Shown: positions 35,569-45,241, counted from the stretch's first letter. The stretch: 64,000 nt of DNA from DSXF01 sp964387495 (GCA_964387495.1 CAYLXB010000002.1:59397-123396), one strand, 5' to 3'. The notes: generated from the letters alone by a model not told the origin. Program-made: numbers and translations.

Positions 35569-36483
35569 TCAGTGAATATACGGCTTCAAGACATCACGCG
35601 AAAGATAGAAACCGCGTTTAACCAGTTCTTCATCGCCTTCAAAAACCCGGTCCTCATGTTCAATACTGACCACATAATCATATCGGGCAGCGGTAAGCGC
35701 CGCAAAGAATTTTCTCCAGTCCATATCACCCAGGCCAGGCAGGCGCGGTACCTGCCAGCCCATACCCTGGGAAAAAACGCCGTTGTTGTACAGACCCTCG
35801 GGATCAATATGCAGGTCTTTGGCGTGCACATGGAAAATCTTGCTTGCAAACTCGCGCACTACGCGCTCGTAATCGATCATCTGCAAGATAAGATGCGAGG
35901 GATCAAGATTCAGGCCAAAATTGTCAGCAGGGATGATCTCCCACATCTTGCGCCAGATGGCAGGGGTACTGGCCAGGTTATTCCCGCCCGGCCATTCGTC
36001 ATAGGAGAAAATCATCGGGCAATTCTCGATGGCAATCTTGGTCCCATGATCCCCTGCAAACTTGACGATGGGTGGCCAGATTCGGGCGTAATCCTCCAGG
36101 TTCTGGGACACGGTTTTATTCTTATCCTTGCCGATGAACGTTCCGACCACGCCAACTTCAAACATGGCAGCCGCCTCGATCACCTTTTTCAGGTGGGCGA
36201 TGACCGTTCCCCGATGCTCGGGGTCTGGATGAAGCGGATTTGGGTAATAACCGAGGGAGGAAATCACCAATCCATAGCCGTCCAGCATCTTGCGGATTTC
36301 CCGGGCCTGGGTCTTGTCCAATTCACTGACGTTGATGTGCGTGACGCCTGCATAGCGGCGGGTGGCTTTTTCGAGCGGCCAGCAGGCAATCTCAATCGCC
36401 TGGAAACCACTTTCAGCGCCCCAGCGGGCAGCCTGTTCCAGCGTGTTACCAGGCAAAGCAGCAGTAAAGAAACCGAGTTTCAT
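35569..36483 (-). CDS. TIM-barrel sugar isomerase/epimerase (xylose isomerase-like, AP endonuclease 2 family)
   Basis: 304 residues. Barrel features: KLGFFTAALPG at strand 1, FQAIEIACWP, INVSELD, IAIENCPM (metal Glu), NLDPSHLILQMIDY (metal Asp/His), HVHAKDLHID (metal His) and a C-terminal VSIEHED Glu. This metal set is that of inosose dehydratase, hydroxypyruvate isomerase and 3-keto-glycoside lyases. Flanked by two Gfo/Idh dehydrogenases in the same operon, an epimerase or beta-eliminase acting on a ketosugar is likely. It starts 9 bases after the Gfo/Idh stop. Confidence 0.88.
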   Translation of the reverse strand: MKLGFFTAALPGNTLEQAARWGAESGFQAIEIACWPLEKATRRYAGVTHINVSELDKTQAREIRKMLDGYGLVISSLGYYPNPLHPDPEHRGTVIAHLKKVIEAAAMFEVGVVGTFIGKDKNKTVSQNLEDYARIWPPIVKFAGDHGTKIAIENCPMIFSYDEWPGGNNLASTPAIWRKMWEIIPADNFGLNLDPSHLILQMIDYERVVREFASKIFHVHAKDLHIDPEGLYNNGVFSQGMGWQVPRLPGLGDMDWRKFFAALTAARYDYVVSIEHEDRVFEGDEELVKRGFYLSRDVLKPYIH

Positions 36484-36492
36484 GGGTACCTC

Positions 36493-37659
36493 CTATTCAA
36501 CTTTTATCCATTGGCCTTCCCTGGCGCTGCGTTCGATGGCCTCACATAGTTTCATCTCATAATGGCCATCGGCGAAGGTCGGGAAGTCTGGTATTTTGGC
36601 ATAATCGCCTGACAAAATATATGAATAAACTTTCGCATAGAGTTGTTTGAATGTATCCGGGAAGCCCTCATTGTGCCCCCCTGGATAGGAGGCTGTCTGA
36701 CGCGCTTCCGGGGAGAGCAGTGATGGGTCTTTCATCAAGACTTGGTTGGGTTCTGTCCGGTTCCCGATGAGCAGTTCGTTCGGCCTTTCCGAATCCCAAA
36801 CCAGCGAGGATTTGGTTCCATTGATCTCGTAGAACAAGCGGTTCTTGCGACCAGACGAAACCTGCGAGACAGTCAATACGCCGCGGACGCCATTCTCATA
36901 GTGCAGGATGATCGTGGCATAATCTTCAGTATGGATGGGTTGGTCAATATAATCAGCGGGTGTTAGAATTTTACCGGTAAAGGTCTCAAGCGGTTTGGCT
37001 GGTTTCTTGCGGATGGGGTGGAAAGTCTTGAAGTCTGCTAAAACTTCTTCAACATGCAGACCAGTGATAAAGGTGATCAGGTCAAGCCAGTGGGAACCAA
37101 TGTCACTGACTGCCCGCAGCGTCCCGCCCAAGGTCGGTTCCAGGCGCCAGTTCCAGTCAGTGGGAAAGAGCAGCCAGTCCTGCAAATAGGATCCCTGTAG
37201 AATGAATAGGTCGCCTATTTGCCCGCTCTGCACCATACTGCGTGCCTGTTGAGCAAGCGGGTACATACGTATATTGTAGTTGACGGCGTTCACCAGTTCC
37301 TTCTCAGCGGCCAGTTGTACCAGTTCCGCCGACTCTTTCGTATTCATCGCCAAGGGTTTCTCACAAACCACATGTTTTCCCGCCAGCAAGGAGGTTTTGG
37401 CATGTGGATGATGAAGATGGTTCGGCGTGGCGAGGTGGACAACATCGATATCGGGATCCGCCAGCATTTCGTCCAAGGAGCCATAAAAACGCGGGATGCC
37501 CAGTTCATCAGCCTTCCGAGCGGCCCGGGCTTGCGTTTCCTCTGCCAATCCCAGAACCTGAATGCCGTTACGGCGCAAGCCTTCAATATGAGCCGGGCCA
37601 ATGAATCCTGTGCCGGCAACACCGACGCCAATTGTTCGCTTGGTAAGTTTTTTGCTCAT
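36493..37659 (-). CDS. Gfo/Idh/MocA family oxidoreductase
   Basis: 388 residues. An N-terminal NAD(P) fold (VGVAGTGFIGPAHIEGLRR), the family motif VVCEKPLAMN with catalytic Lys, and SDIGSHWLDLITF with the catalytic Asp/His in the C-terminal sheet domain. Members oxidise sugar or inositol hydroxyls to ketones. It lies between deoC and the TIM-barrel gene, with gaps of 12 and 9 bases. Substrate unknown; context suggests a glycoside or sugar imported by the ABC system of the same operon. Confidence 0.9.
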   Translation of the reverse strand: MSKKLTKRTIGVGVAGTGFIGPAHIEGLRRNGIQVLGLAEETQARAARKADELGIPRFYGSLDEMLADPDIDVVHLATPNHLHHPHAKTSLLAGKHVVCEKPLAMNTKESAELVQLAAEKELVNAVNYNIRMYPLAQQARSMVQSGQIGDLFILQGSYLQDWLLFPTDWNWRLEPTLGGTLRAVSDIGSHWLDLITFITGLHVEEVLADFKTFHPIRKKPAKPLETFTGKILTPADYIDQPIHTEDYATIILHYENGVRGVLTVSQVSSGRKNRLFYEINGTKSSLVWDSERPNELLIGNRTEPNQVLMKDPSLLSPEARQTASYPGGHNEGFPDTFKQLYAKVYSYILSGDYAKIPDFPTFADGHYEMKLCEAIERSAREGQWIKVE

Positions 37660-37671
37660 CGCTGAATTCTC

Positions 37672-38412
37672 CTAATATGCTCCCGGGGTCGCATCGGTTT
37701 TGGGTTCAGTTTTTCTACCAGTCTGCAGCGCTTTGAAATCATCCATAATGGTAGCAGTAGCAGTCGCACCACAACGAGTCACGCCCGCGTCGATCACATC
37801 CAGAAGCGCCGGCAGGGTACGCACGCCCCCGGCAGCTTTAACCTGCACTTTTTCACTGACATTGGCACGCATCAATCGCAGGTCCTCAAGAGTCGCCCCG
37901 CCAGGAGCAAAGCCGGTGGAAGTCTTGACCCAGTCAGCCCCTGCCGCTTCAGAAAGTTTACAGGCAGTAATTTTCTCTTCGCCCGTGAGATAGGCATTCT
38001 CAAAGATAACTTTGACCCTGGCGCCGCGCGCGTGGGCGGCATCACAGACTGCCTGGATGTCCTGACGAACGAAATCAAGTTTACCAGAGCGCAGTTGTCC
38101 AATATTCAAGACCATATCCAGTTCAACCGCCCCATCGTCCATGGCTTGCTGCGCCTCTGCAACTTTAATAGCCGTCAGGTTGCTGCCATGCGGAAAGCCA
38201 ACCACAGTGCTCACATACACATCCGAATCCTTGAGCAGTTCTTTGGCCAGTTTCACATGGCAGGGTTTCACACAGACTGTGGCAACGTGATAACGCGCTG
38301 CCAACTCGCAGCCGGCCGTGACATCCGTCTCGGTTAGCTCCGGGCGCAGAAGTGAATGATCAATCACTTTGGCAAGTTGTTCGTAAGTGATCGTTTTACT
38401 GTTCAATGCCAT
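37672..38412 (-). CDS. deoC: Deoxyribose-phosphate aldolase
   Basis: 246 residues from the ATG at 38412, supported by AGGAG 8 bases upstream. DeoC cleaves 2-deoxyribose-5-phosphate to glyceraldehyde-3-phosphate and acetaldehyde. Seen: IDHSLLRPELTETDV, VKVIFENAYLTGEEK, the Schiff-base Lys in GADWVKTSTGFAPGGAT and VKAAGGVRTLPALLDVI. Finding it inside a Gfo/ROK sugar operon is unusual; it may act on a deoxy- or ketosugar phosphate generated by the neighbouring enzymes rather than on nucleosides. Confidence 0.93.
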   Translation of the reverse strand: MALNSKTITYEQLAKVIDHSLLRPELTETDVTAGCELAARYHVATVCVKPCHVKLAKELLKDSDVYVSTVVGFPHGSNLTAIKVAEAQQAMDDGAVELDMVLNIGQLRSGKLDFVRQDIQAVCDAAHARGARVKVIFENAYLTGEEKITACKLSEAAGADWVKTSTGFAPGGATLEDLRLMRANVSEKVQVKAAGGVRTLPALLDVIDAGVTRCGATATATIMDDFKALQTGRKTEPKTDATPGAY

Positions 38413-38426
38413 CTTCAGAACTCCTG

Positions 38427-39509
38427 TCACGATTTCTTCCAAAGGTCAATCGGTTTCTTAACCTTCGGTGCACTAAAGGGGAACATAATTTTGCGACCTT
38501 CGCCAGCCGATTGATAGGCTGCGTACATGATTTTCAATACTTCCTGGCCATCCTCCCCCGTCTCCATGCAGGTCACTTTTCCGAGTACGCTATCCATGAA
38601 GTGCTGCATTTCCTGAGGGAATCCATAATTCCAGATCTCTTCGAACATGGTGAAAGTATAGCCTTTTGTCTGCCCGGCCTTTTCAACCGCGTAACCATAG
38701 CCTTCTTCGGAGTAGGTCAGGAGGGAGCTGCCGCGCAACAGGTCGGCGCGGGTGTGGCCTTTTTTGCCATAAACCTCACACCGATCGTCCACCCCGCCGC
38801 CTTTGGCCCAGCTATTTTCGATCATGGCAACCTTGTTGTTCTCATATTCAATGATGGCGTATGAATGATCTTCGCCCTGTGTGCGTCCCTGGTGAACATA
38901 TGTACCCATAAAGGCAGTTACACTTTTAACTTTGGGCTTGCCCAGAACCCAGCGGGTATATTCGATCGAATGGCAGCCCATATCCAGCAGCACACCGCCA
39001 CCAGAGCGATTGACATCCCAGAACCAGGGCATGTGGGGGCCGGGATGCTCTTCAGATTGCTTGGCCAGGAACGGCTCGCCGATGGCGCCCTCGTCAATCA
39101 AAGTCTTAACCCGCACATATTTCGGAGCAAACAGCAACTCCTCCGCATACATCAACAATACGCCGGCCTTTCTACAGGCTTCGATCATCTCATCTGCTTC
39201 TTCAAGCGTAAGGCACAGCGGTTTTTCGATGATGACATGCTTGCCCGCTTTTGCAGCAGCTACAACAGCCGCACAATGCATATCATTCGGAATACCGATG
39301 TCCACCACGTCGATGTCTTTATCTTTGAGCATCTCGTGATAGTCGCTATAGGCAGCCGGGATACCGTGTTCTTTGGCAAATTTTGTGGCATTGTGGGGAC
39401 TGGAAACCGCCACCACTTCTGCATTATGTACCCAGCCCTTGAAAGCCGCATGGTGAATGTCACCGACAAAGCCAGTACCAATCATGCCAACCTTGACTAT
39501 TTTACTCAT
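38427..39509 (-). CDS. Gfo/Idh/MocA family oxidoreductase
   Basis: 360 residues from the ATG at 39509 with AAGGAGAA upstream; a long N-terminal extension of the open frame is not homologous. Seen: VGMIGTGFVGDIHHAAF (NAD fold), VIIEKPLCLT (catalytic Lys), GGVLLDMGCHSIEYTRW (catalytic His). It closely resembles the gene at 46703 in the DMGCH region and differs from the one at 36493. It lies 14 bases before deoC and 68 bases after the permease genes. Confidence 0.9.
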   Translation of the reverse strand: MSKIVKVGMIGTGFVGDIHHAAFKGWVHNAEVVAVSSPHNATKFAKEHGIPAAYSDYHEMLKDKDIDVVDIGIPNDMHCAAVVAAAKAGKHVIIEKPLCLTLEEADEMIEACRKAGVLLMYAEELLFAPKYVRVKTLIDEGAIGEPFLAKQSEEHPGPHMPWFWDVNRSGGGVLLDMGCHSIEYTRWVLGKPKVKSVTAFMGTYVHQGRTQGEDHSYAIIEYENNKVAMIENSWAKGGGVDDRCEVYGKKGHTRADLLRGSSLLTYSEEGYGYAVEKAGQTKGYTFTMFEEIWNYGFPQEMQHFMDSVLGKVTCMETGEDGQEVLKIMYAAYQSAGEGRKIMFPFSAPKVKKPIDLWKKS

Positions 39510-39577
39510 GGCATTCTCCTTCCAAATATTTTTCAGCGGTTGTCCAAAACATCCTTGATAATAGGCGAAAGACACAC

Positions 39578-40540
39578 TTACTGCCGCAGAGCTCGCTGAC
39601 GGCCATAGATGGAAATCAGAACCAGAAGCGTCCCCCCAAGTACCATCCGGCGAACGGAATCGGGCATCTGCATGGTTGTAAGCAGGCTTGTGATGAGTGT
39701 CAGCACGACCGCACCAGCCATCGTTCCCCAATAACTACCTTTGCCGCCCGAAAGCAACGTGCCTCCAACTGCCACTGCAGCGATCGAAGGAAACAGGTAT
39801 GGCTGTCCCAGGCTGATCAGGACCACACCCGTATTACCTACCAGCAGAAAACCGCCGAACCCTGCCAAAAGACCAGCCAGTGCATAGGTCGTTAGGTTTA
39901 CCCCGGTGACATTGACACCAGATAATTTGGCTGTGACGCGGTTAACACCGATAGCAAATAGGTGTTTCCCGTACGTGGTCCGTTCCAACAGCAACCACAT
40001 CAAAATACTGAATACAACCCAGATGACGATAGCGCCTGGAATCTTACCAATAAGCGGACGAGCAATGATCCGGGTCATAATCGGAGCAACTTTGCCCGCC
40101 AGGTTCCCGTGGTTCAGGATGATCACAGCTCCAGTGATCACGCCGCCCATACCGAGTGTCATCACGAAAGGTGAAATCTTCAGGAAAGTGATACCCATGC
40201 CATTGAGAAGCCCGATCAATGCGCCAACGATAATCGAGACAAACAAGGCCAGCAGCACCTTGTCGTCATTCCCTTTGACAATGACATAGGTCAGAATGGC
40301 CGTCAGGGTAACGATTGAGCCGGCTGAAAGATCGATCCCTTCAAAACCGCTGATAATGACCAAGGTCTGCCCGGCAGCGATTACACCCAGAAAAACCGCC
40401 AGACGGATAATATTAGTTGCCTGCGCAACAGCAATATCGGCATCGCCACCGTATCCATTGGGTAATAAGCCGGAAAGAAGGAACAGGATGATGGCCAGGA
40501 TCAGAGCCGCAACAGGGGGGGAGATGGTAAAACGCTTCAT
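39578..40540 (-). CDS. Sugar ABC transporter permease (RbsC/XylH family), second
   Basis: 320 residues with about nine to ten membrane helices. Family marks: GFEGIDLSAGSIVTLTAIL near residue 65, LLNGMGITFLKISPFVMTLGMGG, and GGTLLSGGKGSYWGTMAGAVVLTLI near 260. It pairs with the permease encoded immediately upstream (ATGA overlap) to form the membrane channel of a CUT2-type importer. Confidence 0.93.
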   Translation of the reverse strand: MKRFTISPPVAALILAIILFLLSGLLPNGYGGDADIAVAQATNIIRLAVFLGVIAAGQTLVIISGFEGIDLSAGSIVTLTAILTYVIVKGNDDKVLLALFVSIIVGALIGLLNGMGITFLKISPFVMTLGMGGVITGAVIILNHGNLAGKVAPIMTRIIARPLIGKIPGAIVIWVVFSILMWLLLERTTYGKHLFAIGVNRVTAKLSGVNVTGVNLTTYALAGLLAGFGGFLLVGNTGVVLISLGQPYLFPSIAAVAVGGTLLSGGKGSYWGTMAGAVVLTLITSLLTTMQMPDSVRRMVLGGTLLVLISIYGRQRALRQ

Positions 40541-41508
40541 GCTCTCCTCCTTCGAATCAGGTCAATGGCGCCGGGAGCCGCCAACGCCACTACGATGATG
40601 GTTGCCTTGACCAATGTCTCCCACCATGTGTCAATGTGCGCAAATGAGATAATATTTTGGATCAAACTAAGAGTGATCGCGCCAAGCACCGGTCCGGTCA
40701 CTCCGCCTATTCCGCCACTGAATGAGTTCCCGCCAATTACCGCAGCCGTGATGGAGTTCAGTGTCATGGAACTGCCGATCTCTGCATTTCCAGAACCGCT
40801 CAACATGGTGATGGCAATGCCTGACAACGCCGCCATTAAGCCCGAAATGACATAAATACTGAATTGTACAAACGTCACCGGTACAGCAGTTTCATATGCT
40901 GCATCAGCTTTGCCGCCAACCGCAAACAGATATTTTCCATATCGTGTGGAACTAACATAGATCCAGATCAATAATACAACAGCTACGATATAAAATGCCA
41001 GCGGCAGGCCAAGGGGCGTTGAGGTGCGGTATAAATTCGCAATATCCGCCGGGATCCCCCCTCCCGGGTTGGGCAGGATAAAGAGAGCAAAACCCGCGTA
41101 GAGGAAACTGGTAGCATAAGTGGTGATGATCGGCTGCAAGCGCAGGTAGGCAATAAAAAAGCCGTTAATAGCGCCTGCTAACACGCCAACCAGCAGGGAA
41201 ATCAACACAAACTGCCACATTCTTTCCGGCGAGCCTTCCAGTCCAACGCGGGTTGCCAGGATGGTATTGACAATGCCAACGATGCTGCCGACAGAAATAT
41301 CAATCCCGCCGCCCAACAGGACAACAGCCTGTCCCACTGCCAGGAGAATCAGTGGAAGAAAGACGCGCATATTACTGTTCAAAGTGTCCCGATCGAACAT
41401 ATTGGGTTGCAGGATTAAATTGATGATTATGGACAGAATTAAAAGGATGAGGGGGAAGAAGGCAGGGTAACGACTCATCAGGAAATCCCAGGTGATGCGT
41501 TTTTTCAC
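40537..41508 (-). CDS. Sugar ABC transporter permease (RbsC/XylH family), first
   Basis: 323 residues, about nine to ten membrane helices. Seen: LLGGGIDISVGSIVGIVNTI, AGAINGFFIAYLRLQPIITTYAT and GGNSFSGGIGGVTGPVLGAITLSLI. It overlaps both neighbours by ATGA, giving a fixed gene order ATPase, permease 1, permease 2. The two permeases are only distantly similar, so a heterodimer is expected. Confidence 0.93.
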   Translation of the reverse strand: MKKRITWDFLMSRYPAFFPLILLILSIIINLILQPNMFDRDTLNSNMRVFLPLILLAVGQAVVLLGGGIDISVGSIVGIVNTILATRVGLEGSPERMWQFVLISLLVGVLAGAINGFFIAYLRLQPIITTYATSFLYAGFALFILPNPGGGIPADIANLYRTSTPLGLPLAFYIVAVVLLIWIYVSSTRYGKYLFAVGGKADAAYETAVPVTFVQFSIYVISGLMAALSGIAITMLSGSGNAEIGSSMTLNSITAAVIGGNSFSGGIGGVTGPVLGAITLSLIQNIISFAHIDTWWETLVKATIIVVALAAPGAIDLIRRRRA

Positions 41509-43013
41509 TGCCCACCTCCATTCGAAACACCCAGGCTGGCAGCAATCAGATTTTCCTTGGTCAGAGATGAACCTGACAACTCCGCACAGATCATGCCATC
41601 ATGCAAAACCAGGACCCGGTCACATAGGCCGACCAATTCTTCATCATCACTGCTATAGAACAAGATTGTTTTTCCTTCAGCGCATAATTGCGTAAGCAAC
41701 GCATAAAACTCGGCTTTCGTGCCCACGTCCACACCTTTGGTTGGGTCATCCAGCAGCAACAACTTTGGTTTACGCATCAACCACTTACCCAGCACGACCT
41801 TTTGCGCATTCCCACCTGACAGGCTGCTCACAGGTTCCAGTAAACCAGCCATTTTCAGGTTCAGGCTCGCTCCGGCCTGTTCTGCATCCCGTTTTGCCCG
41901 GCCAATACGCAAAGGGACACCATATTGCGCCCAGGAAGGCAATTGCATATTCTCCAGGATGGAGCGAATGTAGAGCAAACCCTCCCTGGAACGATCGCCG
42001 GGAACGAGGGCCACTCCCCATTTCATCGCTTCACGCGGGTGTCTGAACCTGCCCTCGCCTCCAAAAAGGTTCACTTTCCCAGAATAGGAAATATCTCCAA
42101 AGAGGGAAAGCAACAGGTCACGCTGCCCTTGGCCACGCAGGCCACCAATACCGACCAACTCTCCCTCACGCACATCGAAGCTGACCCCACGCAATGTATC
42201 CGTCTGCAAATCCATTATTTCAAGGCAAACCGGTCTTTCGTTGATCTTTGTTTCGCCACGAGTGAAGATAAACACTGACTCCTTCTCGATCATCAGTTTT
42301 ACCAACTCTTTTTCGTTGACATCTTTTATCTCACCCGCGCCAACGGTCTTGCCATTGCGCAAAACGCTATATTTATCTGCAACGCGGAAGATTTCTTCCA
42401 TACGATGGGAGACAAAAATAACCGCTTTACCGGCCTCCTTCCAACCCTTAACCAACTCAAACAGGCGCTGTACCTGGCGGCTGTCCAGGCTAGCTGTCGC
42501 CTCATCCAGAATAATCATCCAGGGATCAAAGCTGATTGCCTTGAGAATTTCGATGATCTGTTTCTCGTCTGGGGGCAAAGATGCAACCGTGTCGTCCGGA
42601 TGAAGATCTGTTTTAAATGTCCCGTAGAATAAAGATAATAACTCGTCAGTCTTCTCTCTCATCAATCTACGGTTGACCGTTCCAAAGGCCGTCATCGGCT
42701 CGCGCGTCAGCCAGATGTTTTCAGCAACGGTCATCTTTGGAATCAGACTCAGTTCCTGGAATACGGTGGCGATGCCCAGGTTTTTCGCCGATTGCGGAGA
42801 AGACAAATGCACAGGTTTGTCATCAAGGAGTAGTTGCCCCCCATCGAGGACAACTACTCCGTTGATAACCTTACTCATTGTGCTTTTGCCGCTTCCGTTT
42901 GCGCCCACTAACGCCACGACTTGCCCTGTACTAACTTCCAGATTGCCATCTGCAAGCGCTACGACGCCGCCGTAGCGTTTGACTATTTTGCGAGCGGAAA
43001 GCGACTTAGCCAT
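41505..43013 (-). CDS. Sugar ABC transporter ATP-binding protein (RbsA/MglA/XylG family)
   Basis: 502 residues with two ABC domains, as in CUT2 importers. Domain 1 has Walker A GANGSGKST near residue 37 and Walker B MIILDEATASLDSRQ. Domain 2 has a degenerate Walker A (GGLRGQGQRDL), a good signature SLSGGNAQKVVLGKWL and LLLLDDPTKGVDVG. It stands 4 bases after the binding-protein stop. The domain 1 signature reads SLPPDEKQIIEILKA, a weak form common in the family. Confidence 0.95.
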   Translation of the reverse strand: MAKSLSARKIVKRYGGVVALADGNLEVSTGQVVALVGANGSGKSTMSKVINGVVVLDGGQLLLDDKPVHLSSPQSAKNLGIATVFQELSLIPKMTVAENIWLTREPMTAFGTVNRRLMREKTDELLSLFYGTFKTDLHPDDTVASLPPDEKQIIEILKAISFDPWMIILDEATASLDSRQVQRLFELVKGWKEAGKAVIFVSHRMEEIFRVADKYSVLRNGKTVGAGEIKDVNEKELVKLMIEKESVFIFTRGETKINERPVCLEIMDLQTDTLRGVSFDVREGELVGIGGLRGQGQRDLLLSLFGDISYSGKVNLFGGEGRFRHPREAMKWGVALVPGDRSREGLLYIRSILENMQLPSWAQYGVPLRIGRAKRDAEQAGASLNLKMAGLLEPVSSLSGGNAQKVVLGKWLMRKPKLLLLDDPTKGVDVGTKAEFYALLTQLCAEGKTILFYSSDDEELVGLCDRVLVLHDGMICAELSGSSLTKENLIAASLGVSNGGGQ

Positions 43014-43017
43014 TGTT

Positions 43018-45138
43018 CTACTTGAAATACTGCTGGACTTCTTCGTCGGTCATGATATCGTCGAGCAGGTAGGCGTCCGGCTTGCCTTCGCACATCGCCA
43101 GACCCTCATCCAGGTTCTCGGACGTGACCACAGCCGCCAGCGGAATGACGAACGACAGACCATTCACGCCGCCCAGCTTGGCATCATTCACTTCCTTGCC
43201 CATCAACATATTGACAGCAATGCGCAGACCGGTCGGGGATACACCCGGATGATTCGCCACTGCAATCGAGTCAAAGTCCGGGTTCATCGTCAGCGCTTCC
43301 TGCCACAGCTTGAGATACTGGCAGCGGCCTTCACCAACACCCTGCGGCCACTTGGCCGGGTTGGCTGCCATCACTGCCTGCAGAGCACCGATCGCCATGC
43401 CATCCTGCGTCCAGTAGCCATCCAGGTTCGGGTAAGCAGCCAGGAAGTTGGACATAACCTGCTGGCCGGTGGCTTCGTCCCACTTGCCCGTGTCGGTCGC
43501 CAGCACCTTGATGTCCGGGTACTTCCCAAAGACCTCGGCAACCCCTTCCATGCGAGCCACATTGGCCGGGTGTCCGGGGAAGCCTTCGATTTGCACTACA
43601 TTACCCTTGCCGCCCATCTTCTCGGCCAGCCACTCGGCACTCGTCATCGCCCAGGCTTTCTGGTCGATACCCACATTGTACACACCGGGCACATTCAGTT
43701 CCTGATCCACCGAGATGACAATGATGCCCTTGGCAACCGCTTCCTCCAGCGTGGCATTCAAACCGTTGACATCACCAGGGTTGACCAGGATCGCATCCAC
43801 GTTCTTGGCCATCAGGTTCTGCAGCTGCTGGATCTGGCCAGCCACATCCGTGTCGGCACTTTCGATCACCAGCTCGGTCGTGATGCCCTGATCCATGTAT
43901 TCCTGGTTCACTTCAATTAGCTCAGCGATCATCTGCGTGCGGTATTCGCTGCTGATGAATGGATTCGAAATGCCAATCGTGAAGGCCTCAGCAACAGGAG
44001 TTGCACCAACAAAATACTGCTGGACTTCTTCGTCGGTCATGATATCGTCGAGCAGGTAGGCGTCCGGCTTGCCTTCGCACATCGCCAGACCCTCATCCAG
44101 GTTCTCGGACGTGACCACAGCCGCCAGCGGAATGACGAACGACAGACCATTCACGCCGCCCAGCTTGGCATCATTCACTTCCTTGCCCATCAACATATTG
44201 ACAGCAATGCGCAGACCGGTCGGGGATACACCCGGATGATTCGCCACTGCAATCGAGTCAAAGTCCGGGTTCATCGTCAGCGCTTCCTGCCACAGCTTGA
44301 GATACTGGCAGCGGCCTTCACCAACACCCTGCGGCCACTTGGCCGGGTTGGCTGCCATCACTGCCTGCAGAGCACCGATCGCCATGCCATCCTGCGTCCA
44401 GTAGCCATCCAGGTTCGGGTAAGCAGCCAGGAAGTTGGACATAACCTGCTGGCCGGTGGCTTCGTCCCACTTGCCCGTGTCGGTCGCCAGCACCTTGATG
44501 TCCGGGTACTTCCCAAAGACCTCGGCAACCCCTTCCATGCGAGCCACATTGGCCGGGTGTCCGGGGAAGCCTTCGATTTGCACTACATTACCCTTGCCGC
44601 CCATCTTCTCGGCCAGCCACTCGGCACTCGTCATCGCCCAGGCTTTCTGGTCGATACCCACATTGTACACACCGGGCACATTCAGTTCCTGATCCACCGA
44701 GATGACAATGATGCCCTTGGCAACCGCTTCCTCCAGCGTGGCATTCAAACCGTTGACATCACCAGGGTTGACCAGGATCGCATCCACGTTCTTGGCCATC
44801 AGGTTCTGCAGCTGCTGGATCTGGCCAGCCACATCCGTGTCGGCACTTTCGATCACCAGCTCGGTCGTGATGCCCTGATCCATGTATTCCTGGTTCACTT
44901 CAATTAGCTCAGCGATCATCTGCGTGCGGTATTCGCTGCTGATGAATGGATTCGAAATACCAATCGTGAAGACCTCAGCGGCGGGTTCTTCAGGCGCAGC
45001 AGGCTGCGTTGGTTCTACGGGTGCTGCTGTCTCCTGCGGTTGTTCAACAGGAGCTTCGGTAGGCTGAGTGGTGCAAGCGCCCAGCAAAAGTGCAACCAGC
45101 ACCAAAGCGCTCAGCAGGGTATACAGTTTCTTATTCAT
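43018..45138 (-). CDS. Sugar-binding lipoprotein with two almost identical tandem periplasmic-binding-protein domains
   Basis: 706 residues from the ATG at 45138; AGAGGAG lies directly upstream, and an ATG at 45153 would place this ribosome site inside the gene. The signal peptide ends in lipobox LLGAC, followed by a Pro/Glu-rich linker. Two RbsB/XylF-type domains follow, each beginning FTIGISNPFISSEYRTQM and ending DEEVQQYF, joined by a nine-residue VGATPVAEA linker. By eye they are identical in sequence. Normal CUT2 binding proteins have one domain (~330-360 residues). Each carries VNPGDVNGLNATLEEAV and ISVDQELNVPGVYNVG ligand loops. A fused pair could raise local capture at the transporter, or the repeat could be a very recent duplication or an assembly error. 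Confidence 0.88.
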   Translation of the reverse strand: MNKKLYTLLSALVLVALLLGACTTQPTEAPVEQPQETAAPVEPTQPAAPEEPAAEVFTIGISNPFISSEYRTQMIAELIEVNQEYMDQGITTELVIESADTDVAGQIQQLQNLMAKNVDAILVNPGDVNGLNATLEEAVAKGIIVISVDQELNVPGVYNVGIDQKAWAMTSAEWLAEKMGGKGNVVQIEGFPGHPANVARMEGVAEVFGKYPDIKVLATDTGKWDEATGQQVMSNFLAAYPNLDGYWTQDGMAIGALQAVMAANPAKWPQGVGEGRCQYLKLWQEALTMNPDFDSIAVANHPGVSPTGLRIAVNMLMGKEVNDAKLGGVNGLSFVIPLAAVVTSENLDEGLAMCEGKPDAYLLDDIMTDEEVQQYFVGATPVAEAFTIGISNPFISSEYRTQMIAELIEVNQEYMDQGITTELVIESADTDVAGQIQQLQNLMAKNVDAILVNPGDVNGLNATLEEAVAKGIIVISVDQELNVPGVYNVGIDQKAWAMTSAEWLAEKMGGKGNVVQIEGFPGHPANVARMEGVAEVFGKYPDIKVLATDTGKWDEATGQQVMSNFLAAYPNLDGYWTQDGMAIGALQAVMAANPAKWPQGVGEGRCQYLKLWQEALTMNPDFDSIAVANHPGVSPTGLRIAVNMLMGKEVNDAKLGGVNGLSFVIPLAAVVTSENLDEGLAMCEGKPDAYLLDDIMTDEEVQQYFK
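43025..43992. repeat. Tandem repeat unit encoding the second binding domain
   Basis: Paired with 44012-44979 at a constant 987-base offset (329 codons). 43025-43971 appears identical to its partner; two single-base differences follow (43972, 43985), after which similarity ends. Confidence 0.9.
44012..44979. repeat. Tandem repeat unit encoding the first binding domain
   Basis: Partner of 43025-43992. A 19-base unique spacer (43993-44011) separates the units. Confidence 0.9.
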
Positions 45139-45241
45139 TTGTTCTCCTCTCATACGTATATAAAATTTGGACGTGATAGGTGATTTTCTCTTCTATAGGT
45201 ATGGCTGCCTCCTTTCGCCTCATCGCTTCCTGACAACATAC

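Noticed and set aside
42979..43920. Plus-strand frames repeated opposite the binding-protein gene
   Set aside because: Duplicated only because the real minus-strand gene is tandemly repeated; no protein family recognised.
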